The notes beneath the pieces are model-generated. The model worked only from the letters and a program-made list of their open reading frames with translations. It was not told where the DNA came from and ran no database searches. The translations under genes and the position numbers were made by a program. DNA of 64,000 nucleotides, taken from Larimichthys crocea. Lineage: Eukaryota > Chordata > Actinopteri > Sciaenidae. Positions 24,988 to 38,302 of the stretch are shown piece after piece. The first letter of the stretch is position 1; the number at the start of each line of letters is the position of its first letter. Location: contig NC_040017.1 in NCBI RefSeq assembly GCF_000972845.2, positions 22,777,606 through 22,841,605 of the forward strand, written 5' to 3'.

Positions 24988-27900
24988 GTGAGTACAATCT
25001 GGACAATAACTGCTTTTTATTTATTTATTTATTTTTTATGGTATCGCATTTCTGCTTTCTCATCTTGTTTGTGCCATAATCTGGAGTCCTAAATAATCTA
25101 ATAATAAATGGGGATGAGAGCAGATGAATAATTAATTTCCCCCTTCCTATCTAAGCATCTGTGCTTTGGTGAATCACAGAGGGATTGTGCTTATTAAGCA
25201 TGATGCCCTCTCTGTTTTGATATATTCTATTAATGATGAAAAACATAAAGCAAATACATTTTATTCAAGCTTGATTTAAGGGAAACTGTTGCACTGAAAC
25301 ACTGCTTTGATTCTTAATGCTTCCTCAACCAGCCCACACACTTCTCCATTTTAGCTCCTGGGCGGCCCTGGCTGCCGGCTCTGTGGCAGGTGGGCATCTC
25401 TGCTGCAGTCTGAGGGCTGGGCTCTGTAATCAAGCATACATGCTCTTTTGTTTGCAGGATTAGTGTTTCTTTCCTTGGTTTTCTGATCTGAATATTTATG
25501 GGGTATATTGCCGGGAAGCTATGTGAGCCACATGTGAATCAGCGTGTTGTTTGCTTATGTCATCCTCTTGAGTCCTTGTGTTGCATTGTACTGCAGCAAC
25601 AGCAACAGACCAATGCATCATTTTCATAGCTCTGGCCTAGACTGTGAGCAGATGGTTCAGTGGTGGTTTCCTTATTGATTGGTCTTTTGTTCTGGAAGAT
25701 GGCTCATCTTTGTGTGAAACTATCTCAAAACAAGTCACATGCTTAATGAGTGCAGATCAGCTGGAAATGTTTGGCCGGTTTTGCTCTGCCGGCTGCCTTG
25801 TACTGGGTCACAGAGAGGTTGCAGACGGTCCTGGATGGCATGCCTTAGGGCAGATACTTAGCAGGGCTTACATGTCTGTCTCAGGTCTTCAGGGTTGCAT
25901 TCGGGTTTGTATACGTGGGCTTGGAGTCTCAGATTGTGGACTGGCGGCATGTGTAAGTAAACTGTAATACTAACAAGGGTGCTGTGTTGTACAGTCTGAA
26001 TTGTTTCAATGCATCTTTGTAAACATCTTTGTTCTCTTGAACCATGGACCAAGTGTAGGCTGCCAGGAGCACAGTTCAAACTGGAGCATGGCCAAGTGAC
26101 TAGATACAACCTTTGAATACAGACATGTAGCTGAAATCGAGACACTTTTTCAAAATCAATTCACTGTGCACCCATGCAAATGATATGATAGACAGACTGC
26201 TGAATAGATTGATAGATTGATTGATTAGGATAATTCCCTGATCCTTCATTTTCAATGATATAAAGACTCTATCTCCAGGACACATTATCTTTTATTATCT
26301 GTGCACTGAAATTAAATTATACAAACTGAATAAGATTGAATTGAATCGTCCTTTACCTACATTTCAAATTTGACATCTCATTGAACTGATATAACATGGT
26401 ACATAAATTTGGATCTTTAACTTTACCCTTATTACTTATAATACATTTTGGCAATTTTTTTTTTTAATTATTTGTCCATTTGAGCTACATATACATAATA
26501 ACTAGAATTGATTGTATTCTGCTCATTACACTGTATGCACTGGCCTGCACTTAAGCTTGATCAAAGCCAATCATTAGACTATGTACTGTGCTTGTTTAGA
26601 CTTGGCCATTTTCATAGCTTGAAGGCATTGTCTTTAAGTTCTGTATGAGGCATAACCTCACGAAGAAGGATGTAGTTACATTAGGGCTGGTGTAATGAAT
26701 ATTAGATGAGCAGCTTTATGTCAACAATTTTAGCATATGCACTTCACCATTATTGCACAGCAGGGTTGATGATTTATTTCTTCTTAAAAACTTCAGCAAC
26801 TATCCAAAACATCTCGGATTGTTTGGCAGGATATAAAAATAAAATGAACCCAGATGATGCAGTGCTTCCAGGAAAGACAATTACATCTGTTTTTAAAGGT
26901 TAATGTTCACCCTCAAACATGTCGCCGCCCAAAGATTAATGAACACAGCAGACTGCTACGTCAATAAAAGTAAACACGAGGCAACACACATTCCTGATAT
27001 TTAAATGTTACAATTAGGAGAGACCAGTCACCATGATACAGAACATTAAATCAAACTCACCTCCAGTTCATCGTGCATTCCTAACATTCACTTGTCATGT
27101 TTGCAAGGTGATTTACATTTTGTTTACAAGTTGCAACACCACTGATTCTTCATGGTGCTTGCCAAGCAAAGCAGTGTTGCACAGTAGAACAAGTACATGA
27201 CATTGTGTGATCATCTGACATGAGATTATACAGTCACTCTGTAGCTCTTACTGCAGCTAGATAAGGGTCGTAGGCAGGGGTCCGTGCTTGTGCACTGATC
27301 GACCTTTCATAAAATCTGCAGTGCATGTTGTGCCTGCAGACATACTTTGCCTTGCATGCCGCATTGTCTTGTGCCAGCCTTTGTGAGAGTGGGCTCCTGG
27401 GGAGAGATACAGATGTCTCCTGACTCCCTTTTTGTGTCAGTGTTGATTAAAAACTCTGCTGACTACTGTACATGACATGATGTGGTCACTTTTTTTTTTC
27501 ATCTTCTCTCAGTAGCTGTCAGATCTTATCAATCCAACGTCTGCAGACAAAGGCAGATGGAAAACAAAGGACTTCACAACAAACAAAGCACTTTATAACA
27601 AGAGTCGATTTATATAGTTTTTCAGTGCTACTAATGTACGGACCTGGTCAGCAAATTTTAGCCAGGCATGTGATGTATGCAAATGTATTCCTCTGCACTC
27701 AGACTCAGAAAGACAGGTCAGCATATAATAAATACAAACACTGTGCACAGTTATGGGTAAGATGAGCTCCATGAAAACAATGTAACATGAAACAATGTTG
27801 CATCTATTATTTTTAAAGGTCTTTCCTTTCAGTATGTGAATGTATACTGACATGACTGGTCTGACAGAGACTGATGCACTGAGACAGATTCCTTGATCTG

Positions 27901-29899
27901 ACGCACTGGAGTGTAAGTGGAGCTTGTTAGTTTGAGGAGCAGAGGTTTCTGTGTTCTGTGAATAATGATTGATGAGTCATCACAGAGCCAGGCACCCTTC
28001 GCTGGCCCCTCGAGACTCTGTAAAACACAGATATGTACTTTCAGAAATCTAATTCTCTAGATGTCTCGTTCTCAGGTTTACACCGTGCTCGTTGTTCCAA
28101 ACAGTACAAGGGCTCTTTGTATTGTTATTGCTAGCACAAATAAGACAATGCAATCAGTCATGCTTGACCTGTGTTTGAATTAGATTCTATTGGTTTACAG
28201 TGATCTACTGCCTGATTTACTGAAAACTGAAAGAATTGCAAAATTTAGAACTGTGTTGTTAACAATTACGTCTCAACTGGATAAGATAGAGTCCCTAAGC
28301 TCAGTTTTTCTCATTTCTCCTCCCTTCTCCTTTAGTTCTTTCTCTCTCACTGACACACTCAGGTATTTCTTCATTACAATGTAGCCGGTTCATTAACATT
28401 TAAAAAAAAAAATCCACCAGTAATTGTGAGTTTATTCTAATTTAGATCTTGGCTAGATCTGCACAGGCCGACGCAGGAACAATTACTGCATGATGACACA
28501 TGCGCAGGGACACAACAGATGTGGATGGAAATATAAACTACAGTCTATATTTAAACACAATCTTGACAGCACATCATTGAGGGCCAACACTTCCTACTTC
28601 AGGTCACTGAGTCTTTTGGCCCGTGTTTACCAGTCCAGCACAGAGCCGAGTGCTGAAATAAACTCTTTAGTCTGAAGTCTCTTTTAGTTTTTAAGTCCTG
28701 TCTGCTGTGACACACAGCAGATATCACTGAGGAGCAACAGAATTACAAACAGCGTATTCCAGATAATGGTGCATATATTCTAACACAGGTCTTAGTAAAA
28801 AGATCATCCTGAGGGAAGACGAGAAAACATCCTTAATAATAATATATGATAATGATTTCAGTATTCATATCCAGGGAGCAGTGCGGCTTACCCAAGAGAT
28901 CATCTTTGTAGGGTCTTTTCATAAAATCTTATGTAATAGGTCTCATAAATAATAAAAACTCTGCGTGAGTGAAGTAGATCACACAGCATATCTGACTTTT
29001 TGGGTGGTTTCCTCATCCACAAATGATAGCATCATTCCATCCATTAGTCATACTGCAAAGCAGAGCACGGCGGTTCTCTAATCCAAGTACACAACTCAAA
29101 AACTACAAAAACAGGCAGCCCTCTATGGGGAGAGGTGAAGAGCGGGATATGGCTACCTGCCCTTGTGTGCAGCAGTCCAACAAGATTTAGCTGAGAGCAA
29201 TGTTTTTCACAGGATGTGAGCTCATGTTGCCGAAATTCAATTTAAACCGTTCATTTTAGACGTTCGTATCTTCAGGGGAAACATGTTTATCACACAGACT
29301 GACCTCGAGGAATGAATAAACTCCTCGCAGTCTGTCCATGGACAAGCAATGACGATCACTGTAGGTGTTGTAATGTGCATTTTTTTGTGAGACATTTGCT
29401 TTAATTCCAAGTTGACTTGGTATAATGGTGTCATCAGAGTGTAGGAGACACTGTAATCCAGCTGGCAGACAAGGGGCCTGACCCTGCAGGAGGGCATTAA
29501 GCCACTTAGCTAGAATGCAGGGTGAGAGTGGCAAAAGATGCTTTGCTGTCCGGCTGAATTCAACAACATTCACATTTTCTGCAGCCGTAATGTTCCAAGT
29601 GTGACGGATAGTACAGAGAAAAACACAGTTGCATACTGACTTGGGTAACTAACCTTATCTGTATGAAGTGCTGATGATGCAGGTCCTGTGACGAAGCCTT
29701 GAAGAGGCTCTAGTCACATGCTGCCTCAAACATTACAGCGCACTGCAGTTTGTCTCGAGTCTACACTCTGCTGTTGCTATTACTGCAAAATTACTGACTA
29801 ACGTTTCTACTAGAGCCATTTTTAATTTCGCAACAGTCTTGGAAAAGATTTGATGTGTTTTCTCTCATATTATTCTGCTTTTTCTCTAAGTGCATTCAC

Positions 29900-30977
29900 A
29901 ACTACACAGAGCTGCTGTTGGGGGAGAGACTGTTTTTTAAAGACAGATCCTCTTTCTGTGGTAAAGCGAGTGGAAGGAACTGAGCCTGCTGAGAGAATGG
30001 ACGGGAGGAAGGGAAGGGAAGGGAAGGTGGGGGGGACGGAGACTGTTGCAACCCAAACGGCAGCGGCCAGCCAGCCGAGAGGGGAGGAGCCCGAGGGCTT
30101 TGGCTCCTCAACCTTCCTCCTGATGTCACCGTTCAGCTGCTGCAATTCAGAGAGACCATGTGAAGGGAAGACAGCCCAGAGAGGGAAGGGCTTTTGAGGG
30201 GAGACAAGGGGAGGGGGGGAGGTTGGTGGAAGGGCTGCTTGCATGGACAGTGAAAGGGCTCGGCGGAGCTCCTTTAGTCAGTAGGCCTTGTAATCACTTG
30301 GCAAGGAGCAACAATGGTGCCTGCGTGCTTGAGAAAATCCCCATCTGCAAGACGTCTGCAGCTTAGATCAGGCCTGCTGATGGTCTGAGTTCTTTTATGC
30401 GGTTGAGGGAGAGAGAAGAGAAGAGAGAAAAAAGTTGGAGCGAGGGGAAGAGATGTGGGGCGGTGAGCTGTGAGCAGAGCTGGAATGCCATTGTTAGAGC
30501 TCGCCGCTCTGTGTTTCAGAGAGACAGCTGCCTCTTGAGGCCTGCTTGCTTATGTGAGACAGGCAGTCCAGTTCACAGTGAATCCCCCCCCCTCCATCTC
30601 CCCACAGACAGACAGACAGGTGGGGCCTGAGCTCAGCCAGCTGGGAGTCAAGGGAAGGAACTAGGAGGAATTTTTGGGAGTGGCTATTTAAAGCTTCCTC
30701 TTTCCTCTCCTTACTCTCAAAGAAAAGGGGCCTAGTTATATTTGTCATTACTGCTAAGAGCTGGAGGGCGGAGCGGGGACGCTTTGGCCTGTGGTGCTAC
30801 AGTAGGTGATGTGCAGGCTTGATACTTAGCCCCATCCGATTTCAGGCTGAGAGAGCACTGACTGTGTCAATGCAGCCTCAAATGAGAAATTACAAACACC
30901 GCTGCTGGGACACGAAAGATGAGGCGATGCTGACAAATTGTAGAGTCATAGGACTGTGACGCACGAAGAGGCGATGG
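29900..30977 (+). promoter_or_regulatory. probable proximal trim3 promoter and non-coding first exon
   Basis: This purine-rich, GC-enriched kilobase differs from the AT-rich spacer. A TATA-like tatttaaag lies near 30684 and a GC-rich block with gcggagcgggg follows at about 30768. The block ends in a strong donor (GATGG then gtgagttg) at 30978. The next acceptor is the one opening trim3 coding exon 1 at 33018. No long open frame fits coding sequence. The splice sites are seen; promoter use is inferred. Confidence 0.45.
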
Positions 30978-33017
30978 GTGAGTTGACATTGCTTTGTAAG
31001 GAAAGGTCTGAGCGTGTTTTCTTGGGATTAATTGGATCCGGATCTAGATCTACTTTATCCCTTAACTGGGATATTACCAATTGCATGTTATGCAACATTA
31101 AAACTAAATAGTGAGTCTCAGTTGGGTGGATCCATTTTTATATAAAGTACACAGTTGCCTTTTAGATTCTCTGTGTCCTTGTGGTGTATTAGATTGCAAT
31201 AAATGTGGCGTTCATAGCAAATCTTTATCTATTTAGTGTGATCAGGTTTTGTTTTGCTTGAATCCTTTCAAGATAAAGTGACATCAGTTACTGTTCAATG
31301 ATAATTCACAGTTCCTGATAACATACTACACTATGATCCACAAGACAGTGTTGGGGATAAAGGTAGGATCTGTTCTCGTTTTATGTTTGCCTTTAGTTTT
31401 AATTCTTTGTGGATGAATCAAGTCAAACATGATACTTGTGGAATCAGCACTACAGCTTCATCCACATCAATACGCTTTATCTTAAACAATACATCTGAAG
31501 ATGGAGCAGCTTTTCATATAGATATCGCGGTTTTATATTATTTGTTTCACTGCATTTCAGATATGCCTTTCCAAATAAGTGTTTATTGACAGCGTGTTGC
31601 AGAAGAAGATGGATTACAGTGACATTTGAGTGTTTATGGCTAAACATTAAATGAGCATCACTCAAATCATGAGATAACATAATCAGGAAGGATGTTACAA
31701 AAAATATGAAAAGAAAAAAACAAAACAAAGAGACTTGTGTCTAGGACTGATAGTTGCTCACTTACCCAACATACATAGTTTCTACAGACCACACATTCCA
31801 GTTTTTAGGGTTTGACATTTACAGTTGGATCCGCTTCCCTTTTCTTTAAAACAATGAAATGCCTTGAGTTTTTTTTACTGTGATTTGACACGTCAGAGCT
31901 CTTTATGCCACCGATGACACACAGACTTCACTTCAACTACTTCTATTCTAATTTCTAATTTCTGTGATAGACGAACTGGGAGGAGAGCTTTGATTCAGGA
32001 AACACGATGCAGTCTCAGTGTTTTAAGAGGATGTAGTTGTGTGACAGATGTGGTTAAGAGCTGCATCTGAAATGAAGTGAAAATACAAAGAGCTCATGGT
32101 CAGTGACAAGGCAATGTTGCGTGTTGTGTCAGTCCCTGATAAAAGTTGTAAGAATAAAGAGGATCTCTGGAGGGAAATGAAACACAGGGTTTAACTGAGT
32201 CTGATTTTATATAGCTGTATATTATACTATAATACTTAGTAATGTTCCAATACAAACAAGATAACCCCCGAAACAGACCGATCGCTGAACTGTTCCTAAC
32301 TGTATGTGAAATACAGGTCGATGCTGTTTTATGTATTTGTTGGTTTATTGATCACATTCATGCAGTGTGTCTGTATTTTCAGTGTTGATGTAATCCTTTA
32401 TCTGCTTATGTACAGTATGACAGATGTACAACATGTCATTGGCACACTGAGATAATCTGTGTGTGACCCACTGATACAATTTCACGGAACAGAAACTGCC
32501 GTCTTAAGTCGAGAGCCACCAGGCGTCCTCTCATCTGGAATTCAACAAAACGATAAAAGTGTGGATTTTTTAAAATGGTGCTTTTAAGCATTTTTTTTCT
32601 TCTTAACAGCATATTTATAGAAAGATATGCTACATTTCTAAGACCGCTGTAAACACAGACATGTTGGCTCCTACACTGCATAGTTGTCACGGCTGGGAGT
32701 TCTGCCCTGCGGTGTTAATCACATGCATTCATTTTTATTCCACTGCATTAGCTTGATTAGGATTTTCTCTTCTAAAGTCAAACAACCTCCAGCTATGCGG
32801 GTGTTCATCGTACTGACACAGTTTAATAAGACAGAGAGAGAGAGAGTATGAAATGTCAGCAGATACTTGGATGAGGTTTTATAATGTTAGCATTATGACT
32901 CATTCATTCCTTTTGCTCGTGTTGAAGGCGAGCGGATACACCCACCTCACCCTGTCTGAACATTTCCTGAAGACTTTCTTTGACCTTTCTCCTGTTTCTT
33001 TGACCCTGTGTGTGCAG
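30978..33017 (+). other. putative first intron of trim3
   Basis: About 2 kb between the candidate non-coding exon and the first coding exon. AT-rich, with no repeats or exons that I can support. Confidence 0.4.
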
Positions 33018-33056
33018 GTTAAGCGGTCCTTCTGCCCACTTTGAATGTCCGTCACT

Positions 33057-36000
33057 ATGGCTAAGCGTGAGACCGGCAGCACCAGCCCTGTGGTCAGGCA
33101 AATAGACAAGCAGTTCCTGGTCTGCAGCATTTGTTTGGACCATTATCACAACCCTAAGGTCTTGCCCTGCCTGCACACCTTCTGTGAGAAGTAAGCTCTG
33201 ACTCATTCGATCAAACATTGTTTTGCAGCACATACAAGTGAAAGCACTTGGAAGGTGACTACCCTCACTGGTTAATAAGATAGTTTGGACAGTAAAAAGA
33301 TAAACAGTAAAAGAATGGGAGACAATTAAAGAGAAACTGAATATAATAATGAAACATTTTAAGGAAAATTCAAAGATGCTTTTAACCATTTTACAAAATG
33401 TATGCTTCTAATATTATGTTTCATTCAGCACGTAAGAAAAGATAGAAAAGGTCTTTTTACTCTCTCCGCTTGCATTAAGTTCTTTAACAGGGATGTTTAA
33501 AGAAATTTTAAAATGATGTTTAATGGCCCCAAATCACATCACTTACGCCAGCTATTCTCTCACCACTGTGGCTTCTGCATGATGTAAGGCACCAACCACC
33601 CTGAGCTTGGCCACAAGAAAACAGACAGCATTCTTTATGGCACAGCGTTGTTGGCAGCAAGCACTGATTTCCACAGCTCTGCTGCTCTAACATAGGACAG
33701 ATGCAGTTATTTAGATTTAGTGCTGTCTGTTGTGCCCAGTAGAAATGCACAGTAATCTTATTGTTAGGTAGAAAATGCATTTTTACAATATTGTTGACTG
33801 TTTGTTATGTGCCAAATTGCAGCTTCAGCCCTGTGATTCATTTAATGTACATCTTGTCTCGATATAGATGTCTACAGAACTACATTCCTCCGCAGTCTTT
33901 GACACTGTCCTGCCCAGTATGCAGACAGACCTCTATCTTGCCAGAGAAGGGTGTTGCAGCCTTGCAGAACAACTTCTTCATAACAAACCTAATGGAGGTG
34001 TTACAGCGAGACCCTGAGTGCAGCCGACCCGAAGCCTGTAATGTTCTCGAGTCAGCCAGTGCAGCTACGGCCTGTCAGCCCCTCTCTTGCCCCAACCACG
34101 AGGGCAAGGTAAGCTAAAGCAGGACAGATGTGTTATACAGTAATGTAGAAGTAGTTTAACCAAGTTCATAATAACACTGTGTACTGTTACAACATCTCCT
34201 GTTAAATATTTTTTCTTACTTATTAGCAAATTTACCCACAAAAATATGATGCTCAGTTGTCACATGCTCCACTGCGCCATCTGCAGGTGATGGAGTTTTA
34301 CTGCGAGTCATGTGAAACAGCCATGTGTCTGGAGTGTACAGAAGGAGAGCACAGGGAACATGTGACAGTTCCTCTGAGGGATGTGCTAGAACAGCACAAG
34401 TCGGCACTAAAAAACCAGCTGGACGCTGTTCGCAACAGGTATGTTTAACAGTGCTTTATCACTAATGAATTTTTATGATTTGCATTTATAAACAATGCTA
34501 ATTTAAATGCTTCATTCTGTGTCCATCTTCTTTTCTTTCTTCTGGTAGACTACCTCAGCTGACGGCTGCTATTGAACTTGTGAACGAGATATCCAAGCAG
34601 CTCACGGAGCGGAAAAATGGCGCAGTGACTGAAATCAGCAACACTTTTGACGAGCTGGAGAAGGCTTTGCACCAACGCAAGACTGCTCTCATTACTGAGG
34701 TGGAAAACATCTGCAGCACTAAGCAAAAGGTCAGACGTCTTCCTGATTTTTTTTTTCTTTTTTCTTTTAATGATAGAGGGTGAAAATTTGCTCTAATCTT
34801 GCACTTTTTAGTCCAAAAACCACTAACTGTCAGCCTCTCTGTCTTTGGACATTCTTAGGTGCTTCAAGCCCAGCTGACCTCTTTGCTTCAGGGTAAAGAG
34901 AACATTCAAAGCAGCTGCAACTTCACAGAGCAGGCCCTGAGCCATGGCAGTGCCACTGAGGTCCTGTTGGTCCAGAAGCAGATGGGTGAGCGGGTCAGTG
35001 CCCTGGCACGACACACCTTTCCTGAGCATCCCCATGAAAATGGACATCTGGAATGCCAGGTAGAGACGGATGGACTGAGGCGCTCCATCCAGAACCTGGG
35101 AGTCCTGATCACAACGGGGGCTGTAGGGCATACTAGTGTTGCCACCGGTGAAGGCCTGAGACATGCACTGGTCAGCCAGCACACTACTGTCACAGTCACT
35201 ACTAAAGACAAGGATGGAGAACTAGTGAAGACTGGAAATGCTGACCTGAGGGCAGAGATTGTCTCTGCAGATGGAGCGTGCACTGAAGCTGAGGTGGTGG
35301 ACAACAAGAACGGCACCTATGAGGTTGGATATACAATCCGCTCGGAGGGAGAATTCTCCTTCTCTTTGCTGCTATATGAGCAGCCTGTGAGGGGGAGTCC
35401 GTTCCGTCTGCGTGCTGTCAAACCGTCGGATGTCCTGCAGTCACCAGACGATGTGAAGAGAAGGGTGAAGTCCCCGAGTGGAGGAGGAGGTCATGTTCGA
35501 CAGAAAGCTGTGCGCAGGCCCTCCAGCATGTACAGCACCACCAAGAAAAAGGAAAACCCAATAGAGGATGAGCTGATCTACAGAGTGGGTGGGTGAATAA
35601 CTGGCTAGTTCTGCTGGTTATTATGGTAATTGCTGACTGGGATGTATGATGATGTTTTTCCCTAGAGCATACACTCAGTCGAATCTTTGGATAATTTAAG
35701 TATTTGATTATGCAGAGTATTAAGTTTTGGACGTCTGTGGTGGCACAACCCACTGTAGACCTGTCAGTTTTATGCTTTGTATTGGAACTATGTTAAATTG
35801 CATTATCCCTCTCAAATAAATACAATCCAAACATATCTTAACATATCAAAGATACTCCAAGCAAAGTACAGCAGAACTGATATGAAGATGACATATGCAT
35901 GGTGCTGAAGCTGCTTTTTTTTTTGATACGACAGGAACAAGAGGACGAGATAAAGGAGAATTCACTAACCTACAAGGCATCTCGACCTCCAGTAATGGAC

Positions 36001-38302
36001 GGATCGTTGTGGCAGACAGCAACAACCAGTGCATACAGGTCGGTGTCTATCATTCTGTCAAGTCCTAATAAAAATTAATTCTTCATTGTTTATGTTTTGG
36101 ACTAATTGAATTCTTATTTCTAGGTATTTTCAAATGATGGACAGTTTAAGATGAGGTTTGGTGTCAGAGGTCGTTCACCGGGGCAGCTGCAGCGCCCCAC
36201 AGGGGTCACAGTCGACATGAACGGCGACATTATTGTAGCTGACTACGACAACAGATGGATTAGCATCTTCTCCTCAGATGGCAAGTTTAAGGTGAGTGGT
36301 CTCGACGAGAAAAATGAAATCCACTGCACAAATGAAACTAAATGTTCCAACTGAATGAACTGACTATCCGTCTGGCTGTCATAGAACAAAATTGGTGCTG
36401 GAAGACTGATGGGACCCAAAGGCGTGGCTGTGGATAAGAATGGACATATCATCACGGTTGATAATAAGGCCTGCTGTGTCTTCATCTTCCAATCAAATGG
36501 GAAGCTGGTGACAAAGTTTGGAGCCAGAGGAACATCAGACAGACACTTTGCAGGTATTGTGTTAATCCTTTGTACAAGTACCTACGATCATTTCATTAAT
36601 GACGTCTCTTACAGAAAGACAAGATGCACATCGAACAATGCTTCATGTCTTGTGCATCTGGTTGGGCCAGATTTACAAATTTTATTTTTGTTTGATACTC
36701 GAATGCAGTATGAATGATGATTTGTACAAATCTTATTTATTCAGTGATCGGCATGTTTCTATACACCCTTTGTTTTCAGTGACTGATGTAAGCATGTTCA
36801 GCTGCTTGTTTGATTATGGACATCAGCACACAGTTGCTGCATTGATGATATTGCACTGTGAACATGCATTCATAATGCACACCAATGCATGAAAAGATGT
36901 GATAATTATCCCCCTGTCTTTGCTGCTTTCTTGTTGAACTGCTACTGTTAATAGTTTTTGCTTGCATTATTGGAGTCCCTCGTTTGATGTGGCTTCAAGT
37001 GTTTTGAACTATTTGAGTTCAAACTCACCCGTTCTCTCAATTTCATTTCTCACTTGGACCTTTTTCTTTTCTTTTAGACAAAAGTGGTGCAAACATTGCA
37101 CTGGAACAAAAGCTTAGTAAATCTGGCCCTGTTTTCAGTAAGTAATTAATTCCCTGTGAATGTGTTGATGCATCAGCTCTGTTGTATTGTCTCACATATT
37201 GTCCCACGTCAACTCTATGTGACCAACTGTGTGTCTTGTTTTCTAAGTCCAAAAATAGTGTGGAACTTCCCCTCGTATGTCCTAAAGCAGCAGATGACTC
37301 ATCTCTCCTCTCTTTCCCTGCTTCCAGGTCCTCACTTTGTGGCTGTAAATAACAAAAATGAAATTGTGGTAACAGACTTCCATAACCATTCAGTCAAGGT
37401 ATGGCTTGTTGCAAGTATGCATGTACATTTTGCACTTTACTGCAGTAAGACTGCATTAGAAATACTGTAAATAAATAATAAATGAATCAATTTAACTTCA
37501 GTTTAACTCCAGTATTCGATTTCTAGTGCCAACCTTTTGTGCTGGGGAGACTTCTTAAAAAGGGTTATGGATATCATTATTTTTTCCATTTTTTCATTTA
37601 TTTTACAGTGGTGTTGCTCTCTCTTTCATATGTACATATAAAACAATAAAAATAAGCAGCAATTTAAAGTCATTTTCAATGAAACAAGGAAAGAAAGAAT
37701 CAACCAAACATGAGCATTAGTAAACATAAAAATAAGAAATAAGAAATTAATACAAATTAAAAGGTTTTCGGCCTGATTGGCTCAATCATTTGAGCATAAT
37801 GTTTTGTATTCTGTTGTTCATAACATGTTTTTATCATGTGTGACAGCAGAGTGTCATCCTCCCTCTCTCTTTCCTGTTTGATCTCTGCTGCAGGTGTACA
37901 ATGCAGATGGGGAGTTCCTGTTTAAATTCGGCTCCCATGGAGAGGGAAACGGCCAGTTCAACGCTCCAACAGGCGTGGCTGTGGATTCCAATGGAAATAT
38001 CATTGTTGCCGATTGGGGCAACAGTCGGATCCAGGTTAGAAAACTACATCTCACTGAAGACAAAGAGCAAAAAATCATTTTTTAGAGGATTGTATAAAGT
38101 ATAGCACCCACTCATCCAATTTTTTTGTCTGTGTTGTGTAACCATCCAGGTGTTCGACAGCTCTGGGTCTTTCCTATCCTACATCAACACAACAGCGGAC
38201 CCCCTTTATGGCCCCCAGGGCCTGGCCCTGACGTCTGATGGTCATGTGGCGGTGGCAGACTCTGGGAACCACTGCTTCAAGGTCTACCGCTACCTGCAGT
38301 AG
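33057..38302 (+). CDS. trim3: TRIM3 (RING-B-box-coiled-coil-filamin-NHL E3 ubiquitin ligase)
   Basis: Eleven coding exons: 33057-33190, 33868-34108, 34287-34438, 34549-34729, 34859-35588, 35935-36038, 36124-36291, 36385-36553, 37328-37398, 37894-38034, 38150-38302. They total 747 residues, close to mammalian TRIM3. Residues 23-64 are a C3HC4 RING (CSIC, CLHTFC, CPVC); about 115-155 a B-box ([20 protein letters not shown]); then a coiled coil, a filamin-type domain ([32 protein letters not shown]) and six NHL repeats ending [14 protein letters not shown] and KVYRYLQ. The MAKRE start, the sequence PSSMYST and the linker features separate it from TRIM2. TRIM3 ligates ubiquitin and acts on postsynaptic proteins and vesicle traffic in neurons. 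A second in-frame ATG lies four codons upstream (33045); 33057 has the better Kozak context and matches the family start. The a/b paralogue is not decided. Confidence 0.95.

Larger units (their letters stand above)
22871..29840. other. spacer between the FHDC gene and trim3
   Basis: About 7 kb with no supportable coding exon. It contains a (CTG)7 run near 23691-23710, a paired YY1/X-box motif (23727-23772), a LINE-type tail joined to a CTAT microsatellite (24340-24456) and a possible distal trim3 promoter (24600-24990). The rest is AT-rich and featureless to me. Confidence 0.55.

Noticed and set aside
29870..30244. Proline/serine-rich minus-strand frame of 124 codons
   Set aside because: It lies in a GC-rich purine block that is better read as a trim3 promoter region; composition alone gives long frames here.
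31383..31589. 68-codon plus-strand frame in the trim3 upstream intron
   Set aside because: No acceptor or donor that would join it to trim3, and no recognisable domain.
32904..33389. 161-codon minus-strand frame
   Set aside because: It overlaps the RING exon of trim3 in antisense; no independent support.
34906..35316. 136-codon minus-strand frame
   Set aside because: Antisense shadow of the large trim3 coiled-coil/filamin exon.
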